Assembly (NCBI GenBank): GCA_963662985.1
Contig: OY760067.1
Coordinates: 992,001-1,056,000, forward strand
Source: G963662985 sp963662985
GTDB lineage: Bacteria; Chloroflexota; Anaerolineae; Anaerolineales; UBA11579
Length of the DNA: 64,000 nucleotides
Reading direction: 5' to 3'
A program made the position numbers and the translations under genes. Of the stretch, positions 1 through 7,282 are shown one piece after another. Below the pieces are notes generated by a model that was given only the letters and a program-made list of their open reading frames with translations, was not told the DNA's origin and ran no database searches. Positions within the stretch are counted from its first letter, which is position 1. Each line of letters opens with the position of its first letter.

Positions 1-1
1 T

Positions 2-244
2 TACCCAATCGATGGACGGATCATCTTTAACCCGGGGTCGGCTGCAAAACAAGTGCTACCTAATAAACCCCCTTCCATTGGATTTTTGACGATCGATGGC
101 ACAAAGGTGACTCCTGAGATCGTTTTTCTAAGTGACAAAAAATTTGGAGAAGAAGATGAGCAAGATCATCCCCGCACCGAAATCATCCCAGTGGAACGAG
201 AAAGTTTTTTCAAGCGTCTTTCCGATAAAATTAAACGCAAATAG
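2..244 (+). CDS. Metallophosphoesterase (YfcE/MJ0936-like), C-terminal part
   Basis: The reading frame is open from the window edge to the stop at 242-244, so only about 80 C-terminal residues are present. The segment IIFNPGSA followed by PSIGFLTIDG is the typical end of small YfcE/MJ0936-type metallophosphoesterases, where the Asn-Pro-Gly-Ser turn precedes the last beta strands. The metal-binding motifs lie upstream of the window and cannot be checked. About 35 charged residues follow the point where the family usually ends, and this tail runs 89 bp into the next gene. Family assignment rests on this short tail only. Confidence 0.6.
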   Translation, partial: YPIDGRIIFNPGSAAKQVLPNKPPSIGFLTIDGTKVTPEIVFLSDKKFGEEDEQDHPRTEIIPVERESFFKRLSDKIKRK

Positions 245-1730
245 CGAACTTGGTTTCGCTACGGTCTTTGAGATATTTGCTGAATATCTGATTTTTGAGG
301 AGAAAAATGCAAATGTGCTATTGGATGTGAAAGCTGAATGGGGAGATGCGTTAGGAGAAGAAGGGTATCGAATGCGGGTGGAGGAAGATGTAATCCGCAT
401 TGAGGCGGGGAGCCAAGTGGGGGCTTTTTATGGACTTCAGAGTTTATTACAATTACTGCCATTGGGGTCCCCTAACGCTACATTCTCTATTGCCCAAGGG
501 ATAATCGAGGATGCTCCGCAATATGGTTGGCGAGGATTTATGTTTGATGAGGCACGCCATTTCTTTGGAAAAGTGACGGTAAAAAAAATCTTGGATTGGA
601 TGGCGGCGTATAAGCTAAATCGATTCCATTGGCATTTGACCGATGACCAAGGTTGGCGAGTGGAGATCAAAGCCTTTCCAAAATTGACTGAGATTGGATC
701 GGTGCGCAAAGGGACACGCTATGGCGCTTTCCGAGGACCGTTCAAAGATGAATATGTGGCAAAACCACATGGCGGGTTTTATACACAAGAAGATATTCAA
801 GAAATTGTCGCCTATGCCAAAGAGCGTCAGATTGAAGTGATTCCAGAATTTGATTTGCCAGGGCATTTTAGCAGTGTGTTGGCGGCCTATCCTGAATTAG
901 GCTGCACGGGAAAAACTGTGGAAGTGAAAGAAGGCTCGGGGATCTATGGGGACATTGCCTGTGTGGGAAATGCTGATGCGGTACAATTTATTAAAACTGT
1001 GATTGATGAATTATGTGATTTGTTTCCGTTCCCGTACTTTCATATCGGGGGCGATGAGGTGAAGACGGATAATTGGGAAACGTGCCCAAAATGCCAAGGG
1101 CTGATGCAAGAAAAAGAAATTACTTCTTTGCATGGTTTGCAAGTCTATTTGACGAACGAGATGACTGCCTATCTGAAAGCAAAAGGGCGCACGACATTGG
1201 TGTGGAATGAAGCTTTGGGGGATAACTTGGATGATGATGTGGTACTCCTGCATTGGATTTCATTTGGGAAACATTTTGACAAAACGATTGGAGCAATGAA
1301 AGCTGGCCGGAAGGCTATTATGCAACCAATCTTTACTACGTATTTTGATTATTCTTATTCGTTGGTGCCGATACGCAAGATTAATCGCTATGATGAAACC
1401 AATGGGTTACAAAAAGAGGCATTGCAGCAATTGATGGGCGTGCAATGTGCGCTTTGGACAGAACAGATTAACAATGAAGCCCATGTTCAATTCAATTGTT
1501 TCCCAAAAATGGCATTGATGGCAGAAGCTGGTTGGGGAACACGAGTGGCAGATGGTGGCCAAGATTTTCTACGTCGTTGGGAAGCTGGCAAAACACATCA
1601 GGAATTGATGGGGTTGAAACATGCGGCGCCTATCAAAGCAGTCAACCCATGGGGGGTGAGACGCTGGTGGATGACGGCCAAGTGTATGTTGAAGGACATG
1701 CGCAGTGAAGTGCGCAAATGGCAAGCCTAG
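156..1730 (+). CDS. Beta-N-acetylhexosaminidase, GH20 family
   Basis: A 524-residue GH20 hexosaminidase that would cleave terminal beta-linked N-acetylglucosamine or N-acetylgalactosamine. The start at 156 is chosen over an in-frame ATG at 132 because GGAGA (146-150) lies 5 bp upstream and the GH20b-like N-domain begins at once with KIIPAPKS. The catalytic barrel starts near residue 125 (GWRGFMFDEARHFF) and carries the HxGGDE signature, with the Asp-Glu catalytic pair at about residues 300-301. There is no signal peptide, so it should be cytoplasmic and act on imported oligosaccharides or recycled wall sugars. Its first 89 bp overlap the preceding gene. Confidence 0.9.
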   Translation: MSKIIPAPKSSQWNEKVFSSVFPIKLNANSELGFATVFEIFAEYLIFEEKNANVLLDVKAEWGDALGEEGYRMRVEEDVIRIEAGSQVGAFYGLQSLLQLLPLGSPNATFSIAQGIIEDAPQYGWRGFMFDEARHFFGKVTVKKILDWMAAYKLNRFHWHLTDDQGWRVEIKAFPKLTEIGSVRKGTRYGAFRGPFKDEYVAKPHGGFYTQEDIQEIVAYAKERQIEVIPEFDLPGHFSSVLAAYPELGCTGKTVEVKEGSGIYGDIACVGNADAVQFIKTVIDELCDLFPFPYFHIGGDEVKTDNWETCPKCQGLMQEKEITSLHGLQVYLTNEMTAYLKAKGRTTLVWNEALGDNLDDDVVLLHWISFGKHFDKTIGAMKAGRKAIMQPIFTTYFDYSYSLVPIRKINRYDETNGLQKEALQQLMGVQCALWTEQINNEAHVQFNCFPKMALMAEAGWGTRVADGGQDFLRRWEAGKTHQELMGLKHAAPIKAVNPWGVRRWWMTAKCMLKDMRSEVRKWQA

Positions 1731-1755
1731 ATTGCAGGCTGAAAGGGTTTGAAAG

Positions 1756-3393
1756 ATGCCTAGTTTTTCACAAAGTTTATTTCGAGAAGATTATGATCGG
1801 ATTAAGATCATCTATGCTTTGTGGGGCGAAGAAGGCAGCTTTCGAGACGTACCAAGCGGCATCCAGCAATTAGAAAATAAGATCAGTAATCCTGCTTATT
1901 TTGAAACATTGTTTCATGAACTTGATTTGGATGCGCAACATGCGCTACAAGACTTGGCAGGGCATGAGGGGCGCATCACTTGGACGACATTCTTGCTACG
2001 GTATGGTGATTTCCGTGAGATGGGGGTTTCTCGACGGGATCGCGAAAAACCATTTGAAACACCCATTTCTACTACTGAATATTTATATTATCGGGGGCTG
2101 ATTGCTCGGGGGCACTTCCCAACTTCAAGAGGGATTTTGGAGCATGCCTATTTGCCTGATGATCTGGTGGATTTGGTGCCTGCGAAAAAATTGCAAAAAA
2201 CAGTCCTAGGGCGCCCTGCTCGGGTGACCGAGATGCCGAATACAAAAAAAGCGGGACGTTTGTTAATGGAAACGTTTTGCACGTATTTGATCTGCAAACG
2301 AAATGAGATGGACCTGACCGAGATGACCTATTTGGATGAAGAATGGGTGCTCTATCCGGGTCAGTTGGAAGCGTTTGCTTTGGAGATGGGATTGATTGAC
2401 GAGTTAGGAGAGCCGATTCCGCAAGCAGTCAAAACCCATTTGAGCACACCGATTCAGAGTTTGTTGACACAGAGCTTTGTAAAATGGCGTGAGAGTGAAA
2501 GATTACACGAGTTGGCATTGCTGCCAAATCTAGAATTTGATGAGCTACCGAGTTATGATGCTAAAAATACACGGCGGTTCATTTTGAATGCGGTAAGCGA
2601 TGTACCGAAAGATACATGGTGGCATTTGGATAGTTTTATTGGAGATATTCAACAGAGCGTGCCGGATTATTTGCGTATTCACGGAAATTTTGATGCATGG
2701 TTGATTCGTGACCGACAAAGTAAAAAACTATTGAGTGGGGTGGAACATTGGGATGATATTGAAGGCGCTTTGATTCGCTTTGTGGTGGGGCAAGTGTTGT
2801 TTGGGTTTGGATTTGTGGAGATTGGGATGAGTGAATTGGGCGTGGTGAGCGCCTTCCGCGTGAGTGAGTGGGCAACACAGCTTTTAGCAAATCAGCCGGT
2901 GAAAGAAGATTTTGAAGAAGTGAATAAAGTGACGATGAATAGCGAGGGAACGATAGAAACCTATACGAATACGGAGCGGGTGGTACGCTATCAGATCGGA
3001 CGGTTTGCTGATTGGTCGGGAAAACGAAACAACCGTTATCAATATCAGATTAGCGCTGGGTCTTTAGAAATGGCTGAGGCGCAAGATTTGCGTACAAACC
3101 AATTGGTGCGGTTGCTTGCTGGAAGTTTGGAGGGGAATATTCCTCCGAACATTGTGCAAGCGATTGAAGAATGGGATAAGTATGGCACTGAGGTGAAGAT
3201 TCAGCAGGTAACTGTGTTGAATGTGACTTCTGAATCTGTGCTACAAAAAATCTTGAACTCCCCAGCACAAAAATATTTGGGGGGCGTGTTGGGAAAAACT
3301 TCTGTGGTGATTAACGAAGGCGCAGAAGATAAAGTGATGAAAATCGTGAGTAGCTTAGGCTATTTTTCGGAAATTCAACGAAGAGAGAGTTAA
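1756..3393 (+). CDS. Helicase-associated (XPB/Ssl2-like C-terminal) domain protein
   Basis: A 545-residue protein without Walker A or DEAD-box motifs, so not itself a helicase. The C-terminal 120 residues (YQIGRFADW onward, with EEWDKYGTEVKIQQV and a final KIVSSLGYF) resemble the helicase conserved C-terminal domain 3 family found alone in Actinobacteria and Chloroflexota or fused to XPB-type helicases. The N-terminal half is alpha-helical, with winged-helix-like stretches. It starts 25 bp after the hexosaminidase and is followed within 3 bp by a Nudix-like gene, so the three are probably one transcript. Role unknown; DNA repair or transcription is a guess from the family. Confidence 0.65.
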   Translation: MPSFSQSLFREDYDRIKIIYALWGEEGSFRDVPSGIQQLENKISNPAYFETLFHELDLDAQHALQDLAGHEGRITWTTFLLRYGDFREMGVSRRDREKPFETPISTTEYLYYRGLIARGHFPTSRGILEHAYLPDDLVDLVPAKKLQKTVLGRPARVTEMPNTKKAGRLLMETFCTYLICKRNEMDLTEMTYLDEEWVLYPGQLEAFALEMGLIDELGEPIPQAVKTHLSTPIQSLLTQSFVKWRESERLHELALLPNLEFDELPSYDAKNTRRFILNAVSDVPKDTWWHLDSFIGDIQQSVPDYLRIHGNFDAWLIRDRQSKKLLSGVEHWDDIEGALIRFVVGQVLFGFGFVEIGMSELGVVSAFRVSEWATQLLANQPVKEDFEEVNKVTMNSEGTIETYTNTERVVRYQIGRFADWSGKRNNRYQYQISAGSLEMAEAQDLRTNQLVRLLAGSLEGNIPPNIVQAIEEWDKYGTEVKIQQVTVLNVTSESVLQKILNSPAQKYLGGVLGKTSVVINEGAEDKVMKIVSSLGYFSEIQRRES

Positions 3394-3396
3394 TGC

Positions 3397-3798
3397 ATGG
3401 ATCCAAAAAAAGTATATTGTTATATCACTCGTGAAAATGAAGATGTAAAAGAAGTGTTGGTCTATCAGATGCCTGAAAACCGCAAAGCGGGGGTACAAGT
3501 GCCGGGAGCAGACTTGGCTGAAGGACAAGATGCAAAAGAATTGGCGATGGCTGTGGCGAAAGTTGTGAGTGGTTTGGATGACCTAGCGTTTGTGGGAGAC
3601 TTGGGGAACACTTATTATTATGATCTGGATGACGATGTGAGTTATCAACGGTTCTTCTTCCATTTTGAGAGCAACCATGAAGAAGATGCTTGGCAAACAG
3701 ATGTGGATGGTGTGGTTCATGAGGTCTTTTGGATGCCAGTAGCAGGGGCAAGCAAAAAGATTTATTGGAATCAAGCAAAATTGTTGAACCGAGTATAA
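3397..3798 (+). CDS. Degenerate Nudix-fold protein (catalytic box lost)
   Basis: A 133-residue protein with the overall pattern of a small Nudix hydrolase: KVYCYITR strand, VLVYQMPENRKAGVQVPG leading into the box, then RFFFHFES and W...VFWMPV in the last third. The segment that should be the Nudix box (about residues 38-60) reads GADLAEGQDAKELAMAVAKV followed by VSGL. The REXXEE metal-binding core is replaced by AVAKVV, so magnesium-dependent hydrolysis is not expected. The frame is intact and codon use matches its neighbours, so it appears maintained, perhaps for ligand sensing. It lies 3 bp downstream of the helicase-associated gene. Confidence 0.65.
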   Translation: MDPKKVYCYITRENEDVKEVLVYQMPENRKAGVQVPGADLAEGQDAKELAMAVAKVVSGLDDLAFVGDLGNTYYYDLDDDVSYQRFFFHFESNHEEDAWQTDVDGVVHEVFWMPVAGASKKIYWNQAKLLNRV

Positions 3799-3878
3799 TA
3801 GAGAAAAGTATTGGGGTTGCATTTTGATAAGAGCCCTTTCTAAATTATTTGGAATTATTTGAATTTTTGGAGAAAAAG

Positions 3879-5018
3879 ATGAACAAAGACCTTTTCAACA
3901 GCGGCGTGGGATTGACCTTTGATGATGTGTTAATCGTGCCGGGATATTCTGAGATGTTGCCTCATGAGGTGGATATATCCACAAAATTGACTAAACAATT
4001 AAGCATCAAAATTCCTTTGATGTCGGCGGCAATGGATACGGTGACAGAAGATCGCTTGGCGATTGCTTTGGCATTGGTCGGCGGGGTGGGTATGATCCAC
4101 CGCAATCAAACCGCAGAAGATCAAGCAGAAGATGTTCGCAATGTGAAAGCTGTGGTGTTGAATAACACTGAAAAAGAAATGGCGGCAATGGATGCGAATG
4201 GACGCCTTTTGGTAGGGGCAGCGGTGGGGGTGAGCGCAGAGACTGAGCTGCGCATTGAAAAAATGCTGGCGGAAGGGTTGGACGTGGTTGAAATTGACAC
4301 AGCGCATGGGCATACTAAAGGGGTAATAGAGACGATTAAACGAATTAAAAAAATCGCCCCAAATTTGCCAGTGATTGCTGGGAATGTGGTGACGGCAGAA
4401 GGCACTAAGGCTTTGATTGATGCAGGCGCAGATGGGGTGAAAGTGGGCGTGGGGGCTGGCTCTATTTGCACAACGCGGATTGTTTCTGGATGTGGAATGC
4501 CGCAAGTGAGCGCAGTGCATGCTTGCGCAGAAGCGGCCAAAGGCACGGGCGTGCCGGTGATTGCAGATGGAGGGATTAAATATTCTGGTGAGATTGCAAA
4601 AGCGATTGCTGCGGGAGCTGACTCAGTGATGTTAGGCTCGATGTTTGCTGGCTTGGATGAATCTCCGGGGGAATTAATTGAAGTGAATGGCCAACTATAT
4701 AAGGCCTATCGCGGGATGGGCTCTGTGGGTGCGATGCAAGGCTATGGTAAAGATCGTTATGGCACGGGACAAACGGAAAGCAAAAAGATGGTGCCGGAAG
4801 GAATCGAAGGCAGCATTGGCTATCGCGGGAGTTTGGCTGATTTTGTGTATCAAATGGTGGGTGGATTACGCTCTGCGATGGGATATGCTGGGGCGACAAC
4901 AATTGAAGAATTAAAAACGAAAACGCGTTTGGTGCGGATTACAAATGCGGGGTTAATCGAAAGCCATCCTCATGATGTGGCGATGGTGAAAGATGCTCCT
5001 AATTACACTAAGAAGTAA
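3879..5018 (+). CDS. guaB: IMP dehydrogenase lacking CBS domains
   Basis: Converts IMP to XMP with NAD+, the committed step of GMP synthesis. The start at 3879 is preferred because GGAG (3869-3872) precedes it and the family N-terminus (LTFDDVLIVP) follows closely; an ATG at 3849 has no ribosome site. The catalytic loop is GSICTT, with the nucleophilic Cys at residue 197, and the flap (DRYGTGQ) and VPEGIEG segments are present. The protein has only 379 residues. The roughly 120-residue CBS pair normally placed after IHRNQTAEDQAE is absent, with only about 25 residues before LLVGAAVG. Allosteric control through CBS-bound nucleotides is therefore impossible. guaA lies elsewhere in the window. 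Confidence 0.95.
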   Translation: MNKDLFNSGVGLTFDDVLIVPGYSEMLPHEVDISTKLTKQLSIKIPLMSAAMDTVTEDRLAIALALVGGVGMIHRNQTAEDQAEDVRNVKAVVLNNTEKEMAAMDANGRLLVGAAVGVSAETELRIEKMLAEGLDVVEIDTAHGHTKGVIETIKRIKKIAPNLPVIAGNVVTAEGTKALIDAGADGVKVGVGAGSICTTRIVSGCGMPQVSAVHACAEAAKGTGVPVIADGGIKYSGEIAKAIAAGADSVMLGSMFAGLDESPGELIEVNGQLYKAYRGMGSVGAMQGYGKDRYGTGQTESKKMVPEGIEGSIGYRGSLADFVYQMVGGLRSAMGYAGATTIEELKTKTRLVRITNAGLIESHPHDVAMVKDAPNYTKK

Positions 5019-5052
5019 AATCTAATAAATATCGTAATTATTTATTAGATTT
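5018..5052 (+). terminator. Hairpin after guaB
   Basis: A perfect 13-bp inverted repeat (5018-5030 with 5040-5052) and 9-nt loop begins at the guaB stop codon. It is AT-rich and lacks a long T run (CCTATTTT follows), so it may be a weak terminator or an mRNA-stabilising hairpin. Confidence 0.55.
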
Positions 5053-5076
5053 CCTATTTTAATTGTGTTGAATTTT

Positions 5077-5108
5077 AAATCCGCATTATTATTGCGGATT
5101 TATTTTTT
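5077..5108 (+). terminator. Intrinsic terminator upstream of the nitroreductase gene
   Basis: Stem AAATCCGCA/TGCGGATTT (5077-5085 with 5093-5101), 7-nt loop, then a T-rich run up to 5108. It ends only 13 bp before the next start codon. It therefore either ends guaB transcripts or acts on a leader just before the nitroreductase. Confidence 0.6.
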
Positions 5109-5120
5109 ATGGAGGTAAAT

Positions 5121-5636
5121 ATGTCAAATTTAGATTTTATTTTCAAAAGAAGAAGTGTCCGAAAGTTTGAAGACCGTCCAGTAGAGCAGGAAAAGTTGGT
5201 GCAGTTGTTGGAAGCTGGGATGTCCGCTCCTAGCGCTAACAACGGACAACCTTGGGAATTTGTGGTAGTGACAGACCCTGCCCTATTGGAAAAAGTGCGC
5301 CAAGTGGCTCCTTATGGTAAGTATAATTGCGCAGCTGCAATTGTGGTGTGTGGGAGTGTTCAAAAATCGAATAAGCCTGAGTCTTCTAAAAGCTATTGGG
5401 TGCAAGATTGCACGGCAGCTGTGGAGAATATTCTGATCGCAGCACCTGCTTTGGACTTGGGAACCGTGTGGATTGGGACTTATCCGCGAGAAGAGCGTGT
5501 GAAAGGGTTACAGGATTTATTGGGGATTCCTGAAGAAGTAAGTCCGTTGGCAATGGTGTATGTGGGGTATCCGGCAGAACATCCAAAACCAAGAACGCAG
5601 TATAAAGAAGATCGTGTGCATTGGAATAAATATTAG
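5121..5636 (+). CDS. Nitroreductase-family FMN oxidoreductase
   Basis: A 171-residue protein of the nitroreductase superfamily, normally an FMN-binding homodimer that reduces nitro groups, quinones or flavins with NAD(P)H. Visible signatures are RRSVRKFEDRPV at the N-terminus (FMN phosphate binding), APSANNGQPWEF, and the C-terminal LGTVWIGTYPREERV followed by a VYVGYPAE block. GGAGG at 5111-5115 favours the ATG at 5121; the ATG at 5109 overlaps that ribosome site. The substrate cannot be told from sequence. A symmetrical terminator follows immediately. Confidence 0.88.
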   Translation: MSNLDFIFKRRSVRKFEDRPVEQEKLVQLLEAGMSAPSANNGQPWEFVVVTDPALLEKVRQVAPYGKYNCAAAIVVCGSVQKSNKPESSKSYWVQDCTAAVENILIAAPALDLGTVWIGTYPREERVKGLQDLLGIPEEVSPLAMVYVGYPAEHPKPRTQYKEDRVHWNKY

Positions 5637-5665
5637 AAAACAGCTCCCATACGGGAGCTGTTTTT
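5637..5665. terminator. Bidirectional terminator
   Basis: Perfect 12-bp stem AAAACAGCTCCC/GGGAGCTGTTTT (5637-5648 with 5653-5664), 4-nt loop, with A and T runs on either side. It separates the convergent nitroreductase (+) and TPR (-) genes. Confidence 0.85.
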
Positions 5666-6539
5666 AGATTGAAAAAATTTCTTCTTCGTTTAAGTCTTCG
5701 TATCGTAATAATGGTTGATGAGGGAGGATGGCATCCGCTTCGGAAAAGTCTTGCTGGGCTTGGGGATGGTTACCGAGTTTATAGTGACAGTAACCACGGT
5801 AGTAGAGGATTTCCATGTTGTTAAAATTCTCTTCAAGAATCAAAAAAAGAGGATCTTCGTTTTTTTGATATTCTTGTTCAATTTGATTAAATTTTTGGAT
5901 AGCATTTTCATAATTTTTTGTAAGTATTTCTAGAAATGCAAATGGAATTAAATCTTTTGGATCTTTTGGAGGTAGTTCTAAAACTTTTTTAAAATCTTTA
6001 TTTGCATTTTGGATATTCGATTCACGAATTGCTAATAGACCTCGATTATGAAATGCTTCTTTTAAATGTGGGTCATGTTCAATGGATTGATCTATGTATT
6101 CTTTTGCTTGGGCATTATTTCCAATACTATAGTGTGCCATAGCTAGATTATTGAGAACTTTTGAATCTTCCGGTTTGATTTGTAAGTAACGCTGATAATC
6201 TATGATTGCTTTTTCATGTTCCCCAGTCTTCTGATACATACTTCCTCGTGCATATAGAGCTAAGGTAAAGTTCTTATCTAGTATAAGTGATTCAGAAAAA
6301 CACCTTATCGCTTCTTCAAAATCTTGAGAACCAATGGCTAAGACACCGTCTTGATAATAAAAGTTTCGTTGATCATATTCGTAGTTTTTATTTAACCAAG
6401 GTATTTTTTTAATTCTTACTTTAATTACATCCACCATAATTTCTGAAAATACAATTAAAGCAAAACATATTAAAATAATTACTACTGTATAAATAATTAT
6501 CATTCCTATATCAGTGGATTGTTCAATAAAATTTGGCAT
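5664..6539 (-). CDS. Membrane-anchored TPR protein
   Basis: A 291-residue protein with one N-terminal transmembrane helix (about residues 12-35) followed by tetratricopeptide repeats from about residue 60 to 275 (recurring patterns such as ALYARGSMYQKTGEHEKAI). TPRs bind partner proteins; no catalytic domain is visible. The next gene upstream (6578-7219) has the same design, so the two are probably a tandem duplication in one transcript. Base composition is more AT-rich than the flanking guaB and gyrA genes. Function unknown. Confidence 0.75.
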   Translation of the reverse strand: MPNFIEQSTDIGMIIIYTVVIILICFALIVFSEIMVDVIKVRIKKIPWLNKNYEYDQRNFYYQDGVLAIGSQDFEEAIRCFSESLILDKNFTLALYARGSMYQKTGEHEKAIIDYQRYLQIKPEDSKVLNNLAMAHYSIGNNAQAKEYIDQSIEHDPHLKEAFHNRGLLAIRESNIQNANKDFKKVLELPPKDPKDLIPFAFLEILTKNYENAIQKFNQIEQEYQKNEDPLFLILEENFNNMEILYYRGYCHYKLGNHPQAQQDFSEADAILPHQPLLRYEDLNEEEIFSI

Positions 6540-6577
6540 TCTATTTTTCTTTCTATTGCTTACCTAAATACACAATT

Positions 6578-7219
6578 TTATGGTCTATATTTTTTCAAAG
6601 GATCGTTTAATTTCTCAAATGCTAGTCTGAATTTATTTCGAAATGATGTACTTTCACCTTCAGCATAAAATACAAGAGGAGAGAGTTGTGTGACTTTTAG
6701 ATGCTCTGCAAAATTTTCAGAATAATAATTTTTTTGCTTTTGTTTACACGAATTGATTAAATTAATAATCTCTTTCTCTCGAGAGTTTTTTTCATACGCA
6801 AGATGGAAATATTCTATTGCTTTTTCAAAATTTTCTGCTTGCATATAAGCATATGCAATGTCTTTTTCAATATCAGGAATTTCTGAGTCCAAAGTAAATG
6901 ATTTTTGATAATCTTGAATTGCATTTTGATATTGTTTTAAGTTTAAATAAACAAAACCACGCTTATGATAAGCTTCTGGTTCTTTCGGATAATCTTTAAT
7001 TAGATTAGATAAAATTTTTAACGATGCTTCTAATTTTCCATTTTTTATCAATTGATTGCATTCATTTAGAACAATATTTTTATTTTCTACTTTTTTTATT
7101 TTAAGTAAATCAAAAAGGTTATGAATAAATTTTTCATACATATACTTATATAAATTAATCGTTATATAAAGAAAAATGAATGGTAATAAATAAATAGCTA
7201 ATTTGCGAATTAATTCCAT
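6578..7219 (-). CDS. Membrane-anchored TPR protein (paralogue)
   Basis: A 213-residue protein with an N-terminal membrane helix (about residues 7-27), a short basic stretch and three or four TPR-like repeats (for example EAYHKRGFVYLNLKQYQNAI). GGAGG at 7224-7229 supports the start. It is 38 bp upstream of the second TPR gene and AT-rich like it. A TATAAT box on this strand (7240-7245) lies just upstream without a good -35 element. No function can be assigned beyond likely protein-protein interaction at the membrane. Confidence 0.72.
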   Translation of the reverse strand: MELIRKLAIYLLPFIFLYITINLYKYMYEKFIHNLFDLLKIKKVENKNIVLNECNQLIKNGKLEASLKILSNLIKDYPKEPEAYHKRGFVYLNLKQYQNAIQDYQKSFTLDSEIPDIEKDIAYAYMQAENFEKAIEYFHLAYEKNSREKEIINLINSCKQKQKNYYSENFAEHLKVTQLSPLVFYAEGESTSFRNKFRLAFEKLNDPLKKYRP

Positions 7220-7249
7220 ATTTCCTCCACTTCATAGTTATTATACTAA

Positions 7250-7276
7250 AAAAGCTGGTTCTTAGAACCAGCTTTT
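7250..7276 (-). terminator. Terminator of the topoisomerase gene
   Basis: Stem AAAAGCTGGTT/AACCAGCTTTT (7250-7260 with 7266-7276) with a 5-nt loop. On the minus strand it is followed by a T run, about 10 bp past the gyrA-like stop codon. Confidence 0.85.
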
Positions 7277-7282
7277 ATTATC

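Noticed and set aside
3999..4520. 173-codon antisense frame within guaB
   Set aside because: His/Cys-rich, low-complexity translation expected from the reverse of guaB codons; no start signal.
5018..5120. Purine-type riboswitch between guaB and the nitroreductase
   Set aside because: The two hairpins are simple stems, one with a T run; no conserved purine-junction sequence was seen, and the position is after guaB, not before it.
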